Shown: piece after piece, positions 1 to 10,314 of the stretch | Layout of the letters: each line of letters starts with the position of its first letter | Position numbering within the stretch: position 1 is the first letter of the stretch | Assembly: GCA_039720395.1 (NCBI GenBank) | Contig: CM077832.1 | Coordinates: forward strand, 27,639,763-27,703,762 | Length of the DNA stretch: 64,000 nucleotides | From: Liquidambar formosana | Taxonomy: Eukaryota > Streptophyta > Magnoliopsida > Saxifragales > Altingiaceae | Direction: 5' to 3' | Translations under genes and position numbers: made by a program | Notes under the pieces: generated by a model | The model's input: the letters and a program-made list of their open reading frames with translations, nothing else | Database searches by the model: none | What the model was told of the DNA's origin: nothing

Positions 1-1010
1 TATCAATGTGTGGTGTAAGGAGAGAAACTATAAGGGTGTGTTTGGTTTGCGGCGGGTTGGGAATTGCATACATGAGAACAACACATTATTTGGGAATGAG
101 AATGTTATAATATATACCCGGCCATTCCCATGTTTGGTTAGCTAGGTACATAATGAGTAATAAGATTCCTTTAAACATTCTCATTCCCACATTTGCTTGG
201 GTTAGGAAGGAAACTAATTCTAAAAGGTATAAGGGTGCGTTTGGTTCGTGGTTGAAATTTCAATTTTAAGTGCAAACTAATCATTTGGAATTCAACATCA
301 ACATAAATGGTGAATTCTTTTCTTATTCTTCTTTTTTCCTCATTATTTTCTATTATTCGCATGTTTAAATTCTAATTGAATATTTTTATTCTAATTTATG
401 CGAATTCCTTCATTATTTTTTTATTCTATTCTTAGCCATGTCCACTTCTTTTTCCAATGATTATTTGACAGGCTTTAGATAAGTTCATATGTTGAGTAGA
501 GCTTTCAAGGATGCAATCGAGCTTTGGCTTTTTGATGTTCAAGGTAAGGTTTAATGACTCTAAATTTCATACTAATTTTGTGAGAAGGTTTGGGTATGGA
601 TATATTATCTTCATATTGTTATCAATTTCTTCTCTCTAAACCTGTTGGAGCTAAGCAATTTGTGTCATAGATTTGGTATGCTTTTATGATGCTTTATCTC
701 CTATGCAAAGTGGTGGTGTTGACATAGATGGAGTAAATTTTTTTATGTTATTCTCTTCCTCAGGCTGTGTTTGTATTGATAGAAAATAGTTTTCAAGCAA
801 AAATATATTGGCAAAGAAACAATGGGGAAATTGTTCAAGAAATGGGGAGACACAATTGGGATACATTTGGATGGTTCCACCTTTGATATTTTTGTCACTA
901 AGGTTTGGAATCATAAAAAATGATTTAATTTGTTCCCAGTAAATTAGAATTGTTAATTTGGTTTCATAAATGGGTGTAATATCAAAGCTCCAACCCAAAT
1001 TAGTTTTGAT
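1..1010. other. AT-rich flank of the MULE, no gene
   Basis: No coding signal is visible. A motif of the form TATAAGGGTGYGTTTGGTT occurs at about 27-48 and again at 226-247, which suggests remnants of small TIR elements. Positions 700-810 resemble 10510-10620 beyond the MULE, and 290-440 has a weak echo near 13180-13280. The stretch therefore looks like older repeat DNA into which the MULE landed. Confidence 0.5.
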
Positions 1011-1019
1011 TTTTTTTTT
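1011..1019. repeat. Left target-site duplication of MULE (9 T)
   Basis: Nine T residues immediately precede GGGAATTTTGG. An identical 9-T run follows the other terminus at 10306-10314. Nine base pairs is the Mutator-superfamily TSD length. The sequence is low complexity, so it supports the boundary only together with the TIR. Confidence 0.65.
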
Positions 1020-1043
1020 GGGAATTTTGGCCAAAACCCCTAT
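1020..1043 (+). repeat. MULE left terminal inverted repeat
   Basis: This starts GGGAATTTTGGCC and runs to AACCCCTAT. It matches the reverse complement of 10282-10305 at about 19 of 24 bases. Short poor TIRs are usual for Ulp1-bearing and VANDAL-like MULEs. Confidence 0.65.
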
Positions 1044-1401
1044 GTATAAGAGTATTATAGAAATAGAACCCATCAAAATAGTTGTTTAGTGAAAACCCCA
1101 TTTAACAGTAAAAAGACAAATAAACCCCTAATTTTAAAACGTCTTCTAATTTACAACGGTGCCACGATACACACCCGCTCGAAAGAAGGTGGCTTTTCAA
1201 CTTTCGCACGTTCCATGGTTTCCGGCGAAAATATAGAAACGTCAACCTTTCCCAAAAAAATAGTTTCCATATTGCACACAGTTTCATCTTCTTTCTAGGG
1301 TTTAGACATTCACAAACTCAACCCCCAACAGAACCACAATATAGCAGACGGCGGCTACCATTGACGACATTGGCGACATTGGGCTTCAAACTATAGAACA
1401 A

Positions 1402-4302
1402 ATGGCGAAAAGAAGTGAGTAACTTTCTAAAAAAATTTTCCTTCTTATTTCTTGAATCGCAACAGTAAAATGGTGTGTTATTGATCGTAGAGATTTTTTA
1501 GATGATTTGTTCTTACTTCCAATAAATTTTTTCCGACAAAAATACAAAATTTAGAAACCAAATACTGAATCCATGCATTCTAAATTCCCGTCTGCTATAT
1601 TTGTCATACATATTTTGATTTCTTCGATGATATATATGGACGCACTATTTACAAGGTTTGTAAATGGTGTTTTTTTAGCGCGAAAACCGTACTTGGTTTT
1701 CGTTAATCCGTCGATTTTAAAAAAATATGGGTTCAACAGTATATTGGTCCTGTTGAAAACCACAAATCGACCCATTTGGTCAATATTGCGTTGATAAAAA
1801 ATGGATTTAACTGTGTATTGCTGCTGTTGGGGACCACAAATCCACCCAATTTGTCAAAATTTCCCTCAATAAAATAGGGATTCAACTGTCTATTGCTAAT
1901 GTTGGGGACCACAAATCGACCCCATTTTTTATCGATTCCTGTGTGGACATGAATAAAATATGGATTCAACTGTGTACTGGTTCTGTTGGAGACCACGAAT
2001 CGACAAACATGTTTAACAAATTTAGAACTGTCCATTTTCATGCTACGAACAGCACTGTTTTACTGTTTCATATTAATATTTCATGTCTTCACCTCTGCCT
2101 GTGGTTTTTATGTAGAAAATTGCTCCAACCGAATCTTGGTACTGTTTGTTCATATATTACCATTACATTAACCCTATTGTACTCAAATTTCAAATGTACA
2201 ACAGCATCACCATACTGTTCTCTTCATACAATTTTCATTACTCGTATTGGTAGTTTAGCAATTATGTGATACTGTGTTTGCTCATTAAAATGGTACTGTT
2301 AGTTGCTTTAAAGTGATAGAGATTCAACCAAATCCGTGTCGATTTACTGTTGCGAATTACTTCTTCCTTATTAGTGTAATATTGTTTAGTTTCTATCAAC
2401 ATTAAACTGAAACTGTTTATATATATGCAAAAGTGAAGTGGTGCTGTGTAATGTACTATAGTTGACATATTTTTGACATATGCAATTGATAATCAGAAAC
2501 TAGTTCAGATGTTGGCAGCACAAGCCAACAAAAGAAACGGAGGACATCAAGTTCCAACCAAATGCGATGCAACCTTCTAGCTGTGAAACGGTTGATAAAG
2601 AACATTACATTGGAGGAAAGGCACAAAGTTGAGCTGAAAAGAACCCCTTTTTGGGGTTTCTTCCAACCTTTTATAGATGCCAAAGTGAAAACTAAATGCC
2701 TAAAAAAACATGACAAAGATGTTATCAAAATCATACAAACCTACACACCCAACTACACAGCTTTCGAAATAGGCCAAAAACTCCTAAAATTGAGGACCAG
2801 TGACTTCTCCCTCATATTTGGCATCCATGAAGGTACAGAGCCAATTACCTTGGGGCGTGTCCTAAAGCCCAATCAACAGCTGGTTGATCGCATGTGTAAG
2901 GGTGTGCCTAGACTAACTCCATCTTCGATAGAAAAGCTTATTAAGGAATCAATGAATGAGCAAGGTAAAGACAACAACGAGGATGTTGCCCGGCTGTTAT
3001 GCTTGTATGCCTTTGTTACTGTATTCTTCACTACATCAGGCACAAACCTCAGCTGGTCATATGTAAAATATGTGGAAGACCTGGATGCCATGAAAACCTA
3101 TGATTGGCCAAGTGCTATAAAGAACTATTTGGAAGCTTCCATCCAAAAATCACACAGCATTCCAAAAAATGTTACCGGATGTGTGATTGCCCTATTGGTA
3201 AGCAACCAACACAAACTATTTACATTAAATTCATTTGAATATGAATAATTATGACTCTCAACTAACATTTTGTGTCTTATGTATTGATACAGTATTGGCT
3301 TTGCGAGCACAGCACAATACTAAAACCAATGAACCAAAAATCAATTCCAAGGTTTGTCAAATGGAACCTCGGAAAGCTCACAAAGGCCATGGGAAACATT
3401 ACCCTTCAGACCCTACCAAGTGATGAGGTAACAGATAATTCTTAAAGTTTTGTACTGATCACAAACACGGCATCACACTAACATTTAATATCAACAGACC
3501 CAAAGTACTATTTAAATATTATTAATGTTTTTTTAACTACAAACAGTATCAATATACTGTTACACATACACATATTATTAACTGAGCACAGTATAATGGT
3601 ACTGTTGCACTACATATATATGTAAAATGAACTACACCACCAACAGTACACTGGTACTGTTATGCCAATGAAACTGCATTAAACTTACACTACCAACAGT
3701 ACACTGGTACTGTTAAATCATTAAAACTGAATGAAATTTCAAAACTGTGTTGTATATGACAAAATCAAATAAGTTCTTTACCATTTTCTTTTCATGTTCA
3801 GGTATATGGTGGTGAGATCGAGTACAGCAAAAGAGAAGGCAGGCTTTTCAATGTAAAAAGCCAAACACTGAAATTGGGGTGCGAACGCCAACACACTGCT
3901 GCCCCTGATGAAACAGTTGAAGAAGAAGAAGATGTTGATGAGCAAGAAGGTCAAAATGACCAAAGTGAGGAAGAAGAAGCTAGGGATGATGAAAGTGGAT
4001 CTGGTAGTGATGAAAATGATGAAGAAGTTGGGGATGAGGAGCTTGAAACAACCATGCATAACATAGGCAAATTTGCCAACCCCCCTGACCTTGAACATGA
4101 CAAGGAAGACCCAACAAAGACAAAGGATGATTTGATTGCCCAACTCAGCATGAGGGTTGAAGAACTGCAAAAAGAAGGGGCTGCAAAGGATAAACAAGTA
4201 GAAGACCTACAATTGCAGAGTTCAAAGCTACAAACACAGCTGCTCGAGATCCAAAAAAAATACGAAGCAGCTCTAGAAGAATTGCAAAGCAAAAAGGCAT
4301 AA
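1402..4302 (+). CDS. MULE-encoded DUF1985-like protein with acidic and coiled-coil region (5' half of the Ulp1 gene)
   Basis: Phase-consistent exons are 1402-1414 (MAKR, donor GTGAGT), 2509-3198, 3293-3427 and 3802-4302, all with GT-AG borders. The ATG at 1402 has a good context (AACAAATGGCG). The joined N-terminus carries a basic KKRRTSSSN stretch that could be a nuclear signal. Exon 2 encodes a DUF1985-like globular region: FWGFF, then FEIGQKLLKLRTSDFSLIFG, then a conserved YAFVTVFF core. Exon 4 is strongly acidic (runs of E and D) and then forms a heptad-like coiled coil (LSMRVEELQ to YEAALEELQ). The frame closes at TAA 4300-4302. The next exon begins at 4477 and reads on in the Ulp1 domain, so either a GC-AG intron (AAAAAG then GC) bypasses this stop or the gene is broken here. 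DUF1985-type proteins occur in plant MULEs, including VANC of VANDAL elements. Function here is inferred only. Confidence 0.7.
1722..2010 (+). repeat. Four-copy tandem repeat (~75-85 bp) in intron 1 of the MULE gene
   Basis: Units begin near 1722, 1795, 1870 and 1953. Each has the order AAAATATGGATTCAAC, then TGTATTGCTNNTGTTG, then GGGACCACAAATCGACCC. Each unit contains one copy of the 20-bp motif found throughout the element (1735, 1809, 1884, 1968). The repeat lies between the splice donor at 1415 and the acceptor at 2508. Confidence 0.8.
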
Positions 4303-4476
4303 AACATTTCACTTTACTGTTATTAAATGATTATAGTAGATGTTGTTAATTTCTGCAATTGTGTTTTACATATAACAGCACCCTTTTACTGTTGGTAGTA
4401 TGTTTTCACACTAACCGCACCATTATACTGTTGGTATATTTTTTGGTCATAACATAATCACATTGCTGTTTTGAAG

Positions 4477-6365
4477 GATGATTTGGGTGATGACACCACG
4501 GAATTCAACGTGCACAACATCACCCAGGCGTTTCAAAATGTGGCCCAAAAGCCAAAGGAAGTGAAGAAAACATCGCGTGCACCCAAAAAGCCACCAACTC
4601 CTTCCTCTCTTGCTAAGCGTGTCAAATCCAAACAAGGCACACGAAAAAATAGCAAGAAACCTGAGTACACCTATGAAACAAGCAAAAAGGGGAAGGAGAC
4701 TAAAAAAGCAACAAATAAAGAAGGCAAAAAAATGGGAGACCAAGTTGCAGATGATGATGCAATTGATGTGGATGACTTCGTCGACAAAATACCATCCCAT
4801 GCAGATGGTATACAACTCACTTTCCCCATTCGAAGTCCAGTATCAAAGTTGCTGACAAATGAAGAAGTGCAAAGAGTAAAACAAATGTTTGAAAATGAAT
4901 TCTCCAAGTAATAGTTTATGCAATATCTTTCAACACAAATCCATATATTCTAGTCACACCAATATGATAATACTAATAGTCTTTCATACATGCAGTGCAA
5001 CGATTTGGCGTTCATCAAATGCTTCCAATATAGTCCAACTAAAAGACATCAGGCAACTACTCGTTGAAGGCGATACAAGTGGGAATGTAAGAATAGAGTA
5101 TCATTTTCGTTTCCCTAGTTAATTTTTGCATAAACCAAATCACATTACTGTTGTTAAAAAATGTTTTAACATCACCAACTTAATGTTTTTCATTGTTTTT
5201 TTATGCATATTGTTAACAGCACCACTTTACTGTTGCACGAGTATTTTCTGCTAACAACACAATTTACTGTTAACGTATGTGTCAACAGCACAATTTCCTA
5301 TTACTAACAGCACCACTACCCTGTTGACAAATACTTTAATCAAAAGAAACATATCTAAATGACCACATTAAATATGAACCTAGCTTTGACTTAATAATTT
5401 GCAGGTCATCGATGCATTTGGAACAATTGTAACATCTGACACAAAGGAGAGAAAGCTCACATACTACATTCCAACCACAAGCTTGGTAATTATGAAGCAA
5501 AAAATACTTGCAAACAACATATCATAATTAAATATGTGTGTGCTAAGTATGTGTTTACAAATTGCAGATCTATTTTGATAGCCCAGATGCTGAATTGAAA
5601 TCTAAGTGGTTTGATGAGAAGGTTATCGAAGCAGCCGTCTCTAATAACAGATATCACCTCTATCCACTAATTGCAGCTGCTAGACCTGGTGGGGCTGAAA
5701 ACCACTGGACTTTACTTGTGCATGACACGCAAAGTGGAACATGGAGACATCACAACTCCATGCGCCCACGAGAAGTAATTGAAGACAACCACTACAATAA
5801 AGCAAAAAAAGTGGTAATAAAATACACAAACCCACAATTCTACTTAGTAACAAATCTTACAATTACCACATTCTAATATTATCCAACTATTGTCAGGCTG
5901 AGTATGTACACCAAATGGGGCTACAAGACAATCAGGTGAAGATGTTGAGGTTGAATCTGTAGAGAATACACCCCAACAAAGCGAATACTCGTGAGTATTT
6001 CACTACTAATTCGTTTGATTCTATACATTTCATGGAACAGTATTATGACACTGTCAACAATTTACAAACAAATATTCATCAACACATCTCATTGTATCAT
6101 TGTTTTTTGTAGACTCGACTGTGGAATCATTGTATACAACCTCATTCTTGATTACTCCTACGGGCTGAACATTACACAAACAATGACTATAAAAGAAGTT
6201 CAAAGCTTTAGAAGGGACATCATCCAAGAAATCATTTTTGATGGTGAACGGTCATGGAATCCAAACTGGGAAAGGCAAACAACCACTCCAAAAGAGGGCG
6301 ATGCAATCCTTGTCAAGCCACTCTCCATTGCATATCCAAAAAGAAAAGGGGCAAAGAGAAAGTAA
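4477..6365 (+). pseudogene. Ulp1 (C48) SUMO-protease-like 3' half of the MULE gene, frameshifted
   Basis: Exons are 4477-4907, 4996-5086, 5405-5485, 5568-5813, 5897-5990 and 6113-6365, all with GT-AG borders. The first exon is lysine/proline-rich linker. Exons 3-4 carry a Ulp1 core: VIDAFG, then ENHWTLLVHD with the catalytic His. The last exon begins LDCGIIVYNL, which contains the catalytic Cys, and ends in a basic tail (PKRKGAKRK). The QQSEY stretch just before the last exon fits the oxyanion Gln. Where Ulp1 enzymes usually have the catalytic Asp (YDS-like), this copy reads HNSM, Asn in place of Asp. The exon at 5897-5990 is 94 nt, one short of what the flanking phases need: it starts in one frame (AEYVHQMG) and ends in another (GEDVEVESVENT), so a 1-nt deletion is likely. 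Ulp1 domains were captured repeatedly by plant MULEs. Confidence 0.72.
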
Positions 6366-7115
6366 ACTCGAGATGTATACAAATACATTGTTTGGCTGAA
6401 ATTATAAACAGTCTATTTCAAATTCATTTGTGGACATGGGTGAACATATAGTTCACTAATTACAGCTTTTTTTAATTTTTTTTCTCCAATAATAACAATC
6501 CAAATTTACTGTTATATGGTTTCAATTGTGCACAAACTTGCCAAATTAAATGAATGCTGATTTGGAAAATGTTGCCAACATGTTAATTCCTCGCAATACT
6601 TCTCATGGGGAAATTTTATAACCACCATTAAACGAACAGCACCACTTTAAACGAACAGCACCACTTTAATCGAACAGCACCACTTTACTGTTGGAAAGTA
6701 AAAAAAAACCAGGGGAACTCAACTAAGGCCCAACAATTGACTACCCCAATCATATTAATGTGTCCACTACAAATAAGTAATAGCATAATAGGATCATTTC
6801 AAATGAACATCATTTTCACTTAAATCCAATTACCAAAAAACATGGCAGTCACAATTGCATAGCAAATTGACATTGGTGCTGTTTGCTATTATACGTTATG
6901 GACAGTATCACTATCCTGTTGCAATTTGAATTAGCAATTAATCCGTATTCATTCTCATCATATATATATATATATATATATATCGTGAAATCATATCTTC
7001 CAAAGTGTAACAATTTGCCTTAAAAAAATTTCAAAAACATATGCCATATAGGTTCTTCACATGTCAAAAACATTGAAAACTACTAACAACAAAAAAAACC
7101 AAACACAACCAAATG
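6366..7115. other. Spacer between the convergent MULE genes
   Basis: No gene is seen. The spacer holds 20-bp motif copies at 6494, 6673 and 6901. A small tandem array of AACAGCACCACTTTAA units every 19 bp covers 6633-6692, and a (TA)n tract covers about 6960-6983. Both genes must terminate transcription here. Confidence 0.6.
6633..6692 (+). repeat. Three 19-bp tandem half-motif units
   Basis: CGAACAGCACCACTTTAA occurs three times in succession, and the last unit continues into ACTGTTG to complete the 20-bp motif. This looks like local amplification of the left arm of the dispersed motif. Confidence 0.75.
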
Positions 7116-9435
7116 CTATATAGGTTCTTGACATGTCTTCTTATTATGAGTTCCAAGCCTTCCACATCTACCACATTTGATTTGCCTTATCTTCTCTCCT
7201 CTAGAAGGTATCCTTCTATTCTTTGGTCTACCCGCAGGCCGTCTTGTGTTGGGTGGAAGTACAAATTCGCCATTTTCCTCACTCACTCCCGCTTTTAGAG
7301 CCGTAGAAATGGGATGAATAGGTTGAGAGTAAGCTTCACGAAATGAAGATGTGTAAAAGTAATCCTCCACATAGTCATTAATGTCACCACCACTTGCCTG
7401 AATTGCTACAGCAGCATGCGAGCATGGAAACCCATTTATCTGCCACTGATAACAAGTACACGTGCAATTTAAAATGTCAACAGTAACAGATGGGTACGAA
7501 TGAACCTCAAACACACTATCACTGGACATGCTAACCCTCCATGTTCTTCCCTTATCCAACTCTTCACCCAACCTCTCGTCCATCTTTGGGCATAATACAG
7601 TATTCCAAGAGTCTGCTTCCAACCTCCTATTGCACATTTGCGCCATAATCTAGGATCTAATCAAATCAACCATGTTTGTAATAGGGAGGAAACGAGCTTC
7701 CTTAATCCATGCATTAAACGATTCAGCAACATTAGAACACATCTCGCCATAACGCTGCCCTTGGAAGTACGCGTTCGCCCAACATTGGAAAGGACAATCA
7801 TTAAGGAAAAATTGCACTTGTTCCTTCCCTTCAGCCAACAACTCAGACAACTTCTCCTCAAATTTATGCTCGGTAGGAGCATATGCACATTCACGAAATA
7901 AAAACACCATTCGATCCTTAAATGATTTATGACCCCTAACCTTATCTCGCAAATTCATCTTCAAATGATGGAGGCAATAGGCATGGTATGCTGTAGGAAA
8001 TACTCTTGGCAGCGCCGACTTCAAGCCATTGTTCCGATCTGAAATAAACGTGATTTGCCTCGCATCCCCTACAATTTCGCGCAAATTCTCAAAAAACCAT
8101 CTCCAATTATCTTCCGACTCAGCATCAACCACAGCAAACGCCAAAGGGAAAAGCCCTGCAAATGTTGAACAACGTAATCAATCAATAATTCATGTAACCG
8201 TATCACATTACTGTCTCAGTCTTTCAAAAATGAATATGAAACAGCACCAACATACAGTACTATCATGCAATCTCATTGAACATGGACAACTCACTCTTAC
8301 ACTTTAAAATTCAATTACATTGAACAACATTAACACCATAAAACATACCTTGGTTCCCATCCTTTGCCGTCGCAGCTAGCAATTGCCCTTTGTACCTACT
8401 TTTCAAAAAGGTACCATCCACAAACAACATTGGTCGACAATATGTGAAGCCATGAATACATGCATAGAAACAAGCAAAAAACCTCTTAAAACGACTACTA
8501 CATTCATCCATATCCAAAACAAGTTTGCTACCCGGATTAGTCCTCATTGACTCCTCAATGAACCAACGCAGTTGATCAAATGACTCAGAGTTATCACCAT
8601 ACAAACAATTCCGCGCCTTCTCAATACCCATCCACTCATTGGTGTACGATATATCCAGCCCATACTTTCTTTTAAAATCCCTTCGAACTTCAACAGCACT
8701 CAATAGCGGCTTGTCACGCACAACCTCTACCATCTCAGACGAAACAATGTCAGAACCCATCCTACTATGCTTTGTTGTTCGAACAGCTGCCCCACATGTG
8801 TGAACATTGTTCAGTTGACGTATGTAGAACCACTCGTTTGCATGCTCCATGCGTGCATGCACTCGCCACTCGCAACCCCTCCGCTCCTTCAACCTACATA
8901 CAGCCGTTACTCTATCCAGTTCATTCCTCACAAAATCATAATTAAATCCATTTTCAACTGAAAATTTGCGCAACGCAACTCTAAATCCTTTAGCGCCATC
9001 TTTGAAACACTGACCCACATTCTTTATCAAGTGTGCCCAACTAGCACTAAGCAAAGTCCGCTCCTCGTGCGAACAAAAAGAGGGTAACAAATCAATTTCC
9101 ATATCATCAAAATCTCCCCCCACAACTTCACTATTACAAATATTCAAGGCTTCGCCTCCCCCCACCATGCAACCATTATCTACCACCTCAATATCAAATT
9201 GAAACATGTGCATACGCCTTCCAATTGATAACATTGTCCTTACATCAATATCATTGTCAATCATAATTTTCGTATGACTAGGAAGAGAATAAAACAGCCC
9301 AACCATACCTGGCCTCAAACTCCTCCATTTTGATATAACAAACCCCTGAATATCATCAAACGATGTGTGTGCACCTACAAGCATAACAGCCGTCCTTCCA
9401 GCAAAAGTACACATTAAACATATGTTCTCATCCAT
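7116..9435 (-). pseudogene. MuDR-type MULE transposase with an in-frame TAG
   Basis: The two exons on the minus strand are 9435-8349 and 8155-7116, split by a 193-bp GT-AG intron (8348-8156). Without the stop the product would be about 708 aa, normal for MuDR transposases. Residues 1-90 form a PB1-like N-terminus (MDENICLMC). A MuDR N-terminal DNA-binding region follows, with CEWRVHARM. The DDE core shows D340 in LFVDGTFLKS, D402 in FISDRNNGL, CLHHL at 423-427 and E507 in CSNVAESFNAW. After the stop come a SWIM zinc finger (C595, C597, C607, H609) and a C-terminal zinc knuckle (CGRCGRLGTHNKKTC). The reading frame is interrupted by TAG at codon 531 (7652-7650), directly after MVDLIRS, and resumes in the same frame as IMAQMCNRR. 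The transposase would cut and rejoin the element ends. As it stands the DDE domain is intact but SWIM and knuckle are lost. Confidence 0.88.
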
Positions 9436-10281
9436 TGCAAATCAACTACCTATTAACCTGTATAAATAAACACACAATATCAATTAATTATGTACATATA
9501 AAAAACACAACTCATATACTAAAACCATAAAAACAGCATGTCCTTCATTCTACCTACAGTACCACTTCTCTACTCATGCATAAATATACATATAATAACA
9601 GTAGACAGTATCAAGATACTGTTCTTTCGGAAAATTAAAGATCCACTTCCTTCCTTCGACAACAAAAACAACACACATCCACAAATGCTAACTTCCTAGT
9701 ACAAAACTCACGCCAATCTCAAATGAAACTCCATTAAACATGTAAAAACTCTCATAACTTACATGTACAGCAGCTGAATCCCGTATACCGAAAATCCACA
9801 CCAAACCCCCGCACTTTTCAACAACCACCACTCGATGCAATACTTCGTACCTTCCCTCCAAAATCAACAATATAATCACCAAACATTCACCGGAAAACTA
9901 AGAAAACGATCTGCAAAGAAGAAACGACGAACATCTTCGAAGCCAAACGAAATCTCTTGCAACCACTTGAAAAGCGCCAAAAATTGGAAAAACAAATTTG
10001 AATTTCCACCTCCTGCGCTGGATTGTAGAGAGAGAAACATAATGTAACCAAATATCTCTCCCACGAAATCAAATCCCCTAAAAAACGGTTACGGTTTTTC
10101 TCTTCAAATGGAAAAAGGGTTTTCCATATCTGCTGCACACATAATACCAAAATGTCAAAATAAAAGGGTAAATCTGGTACAAAAAACCACGTTTTTACCT
10201 TACCGCAAATAACATCTTAATAAAAGGGGTTATTAAATTACTAAATCTAACGTAAGGTTTTTCACTAAAGTCATATCCCTA
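9436..10281. other. Upstream region of the MULE transposase
   Basis: No gene is seen. It contains one clear 20-bp motif (9604-9623) and partial ones near 9531 and 9556. By position it should hold the transposase promoter, but I could not assign a TATA box confidently. Confidence 0.45.
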
Positions 10282-10305
10282 ATAGGGGTTATTGCTAATT
10301 TTCCC
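10282..10305 (-). repeat. MULE right terminal inverted repeat
   Basis: Read on the minus strand it starts GGGAAAATTAGC and includes AACCCCTAT, pairing with 1020-1043. Nine T residues follow directly. Confidence 0.65.
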
Positions 10306-10314
10306 TTTTTTTTT
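10306..10314. repeat. Right target-site duplication of MULE (9 T)
   Basis: Exactly nine T residues lie between CCC, the element end, and CATGTG. They match the 9-T run at 1011-1019. Confidence 0.65.

Larger units (their letters stand above)
1735..9623. repeat. Dispersed 20-bp motif AACAGYAYCAYTDTACTGTT, about 19 copies, all noncoding
   Basis: Copies of exactly 20 bp start at 1735, 2048, 2200, 3542, 3587, 3642, 3695, 4374, 4413, 5215, 5306, 6036, 6494, 6673, 6901 and 9604. Degenerate copies lie at 1809, 1884, 1968 and 8240. The arms AACAGTA and TACTGTT are inverted repeats and the centre varies. The copies at 3642 and 3695 are identical, as are those at 5215 and 6673. Every copy lies in an intron, in the spacer between the convergent genes, or upstream of the transposase, and none lies in an exon. 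I saw no two-armed copy outside the element by eye. The constant length suggests a dimeric protein-binding site. Confidence 0.82.
1020..10305. mobile_element. 9.3-kb Mutator-like element with DUF1985/Ulp1 gene and MuDR transposase
   Basis: The element is bounded by 9-T duplications and starts and ends with GGGAA. The first 24 bp of the left end match the reverse complement of the right end at about 19 of 24 positions, including a shared AACCCCTAT block, so the TIR is short and weak. A TTTAGTGAAAA block is also shared near both ends. It carries two convergent genes: a + strand DUF1985-like/Ulp1 gene (1402-6365) and a - strand MuDR-type transposase (9435-7116). Known relatives are the Ulp1-bearing Kaonashi/KI-type MULEs of Arabidopsis and similar elements in melon and rice. 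All noncoding parts are rich in a 20-bp motif with AACAGTA/TACTGTT arms. Both genes carry disabling changes, so this copy is probably not autonomous. Confidence 0.88.

Noticed and set aside
3951..4307. Ser/Cys-rich minus-strand ORF opposite the acidic exon
   Set aside because: Shadow of the Glu/Asp-rich exon of the DUF1985-like gene.
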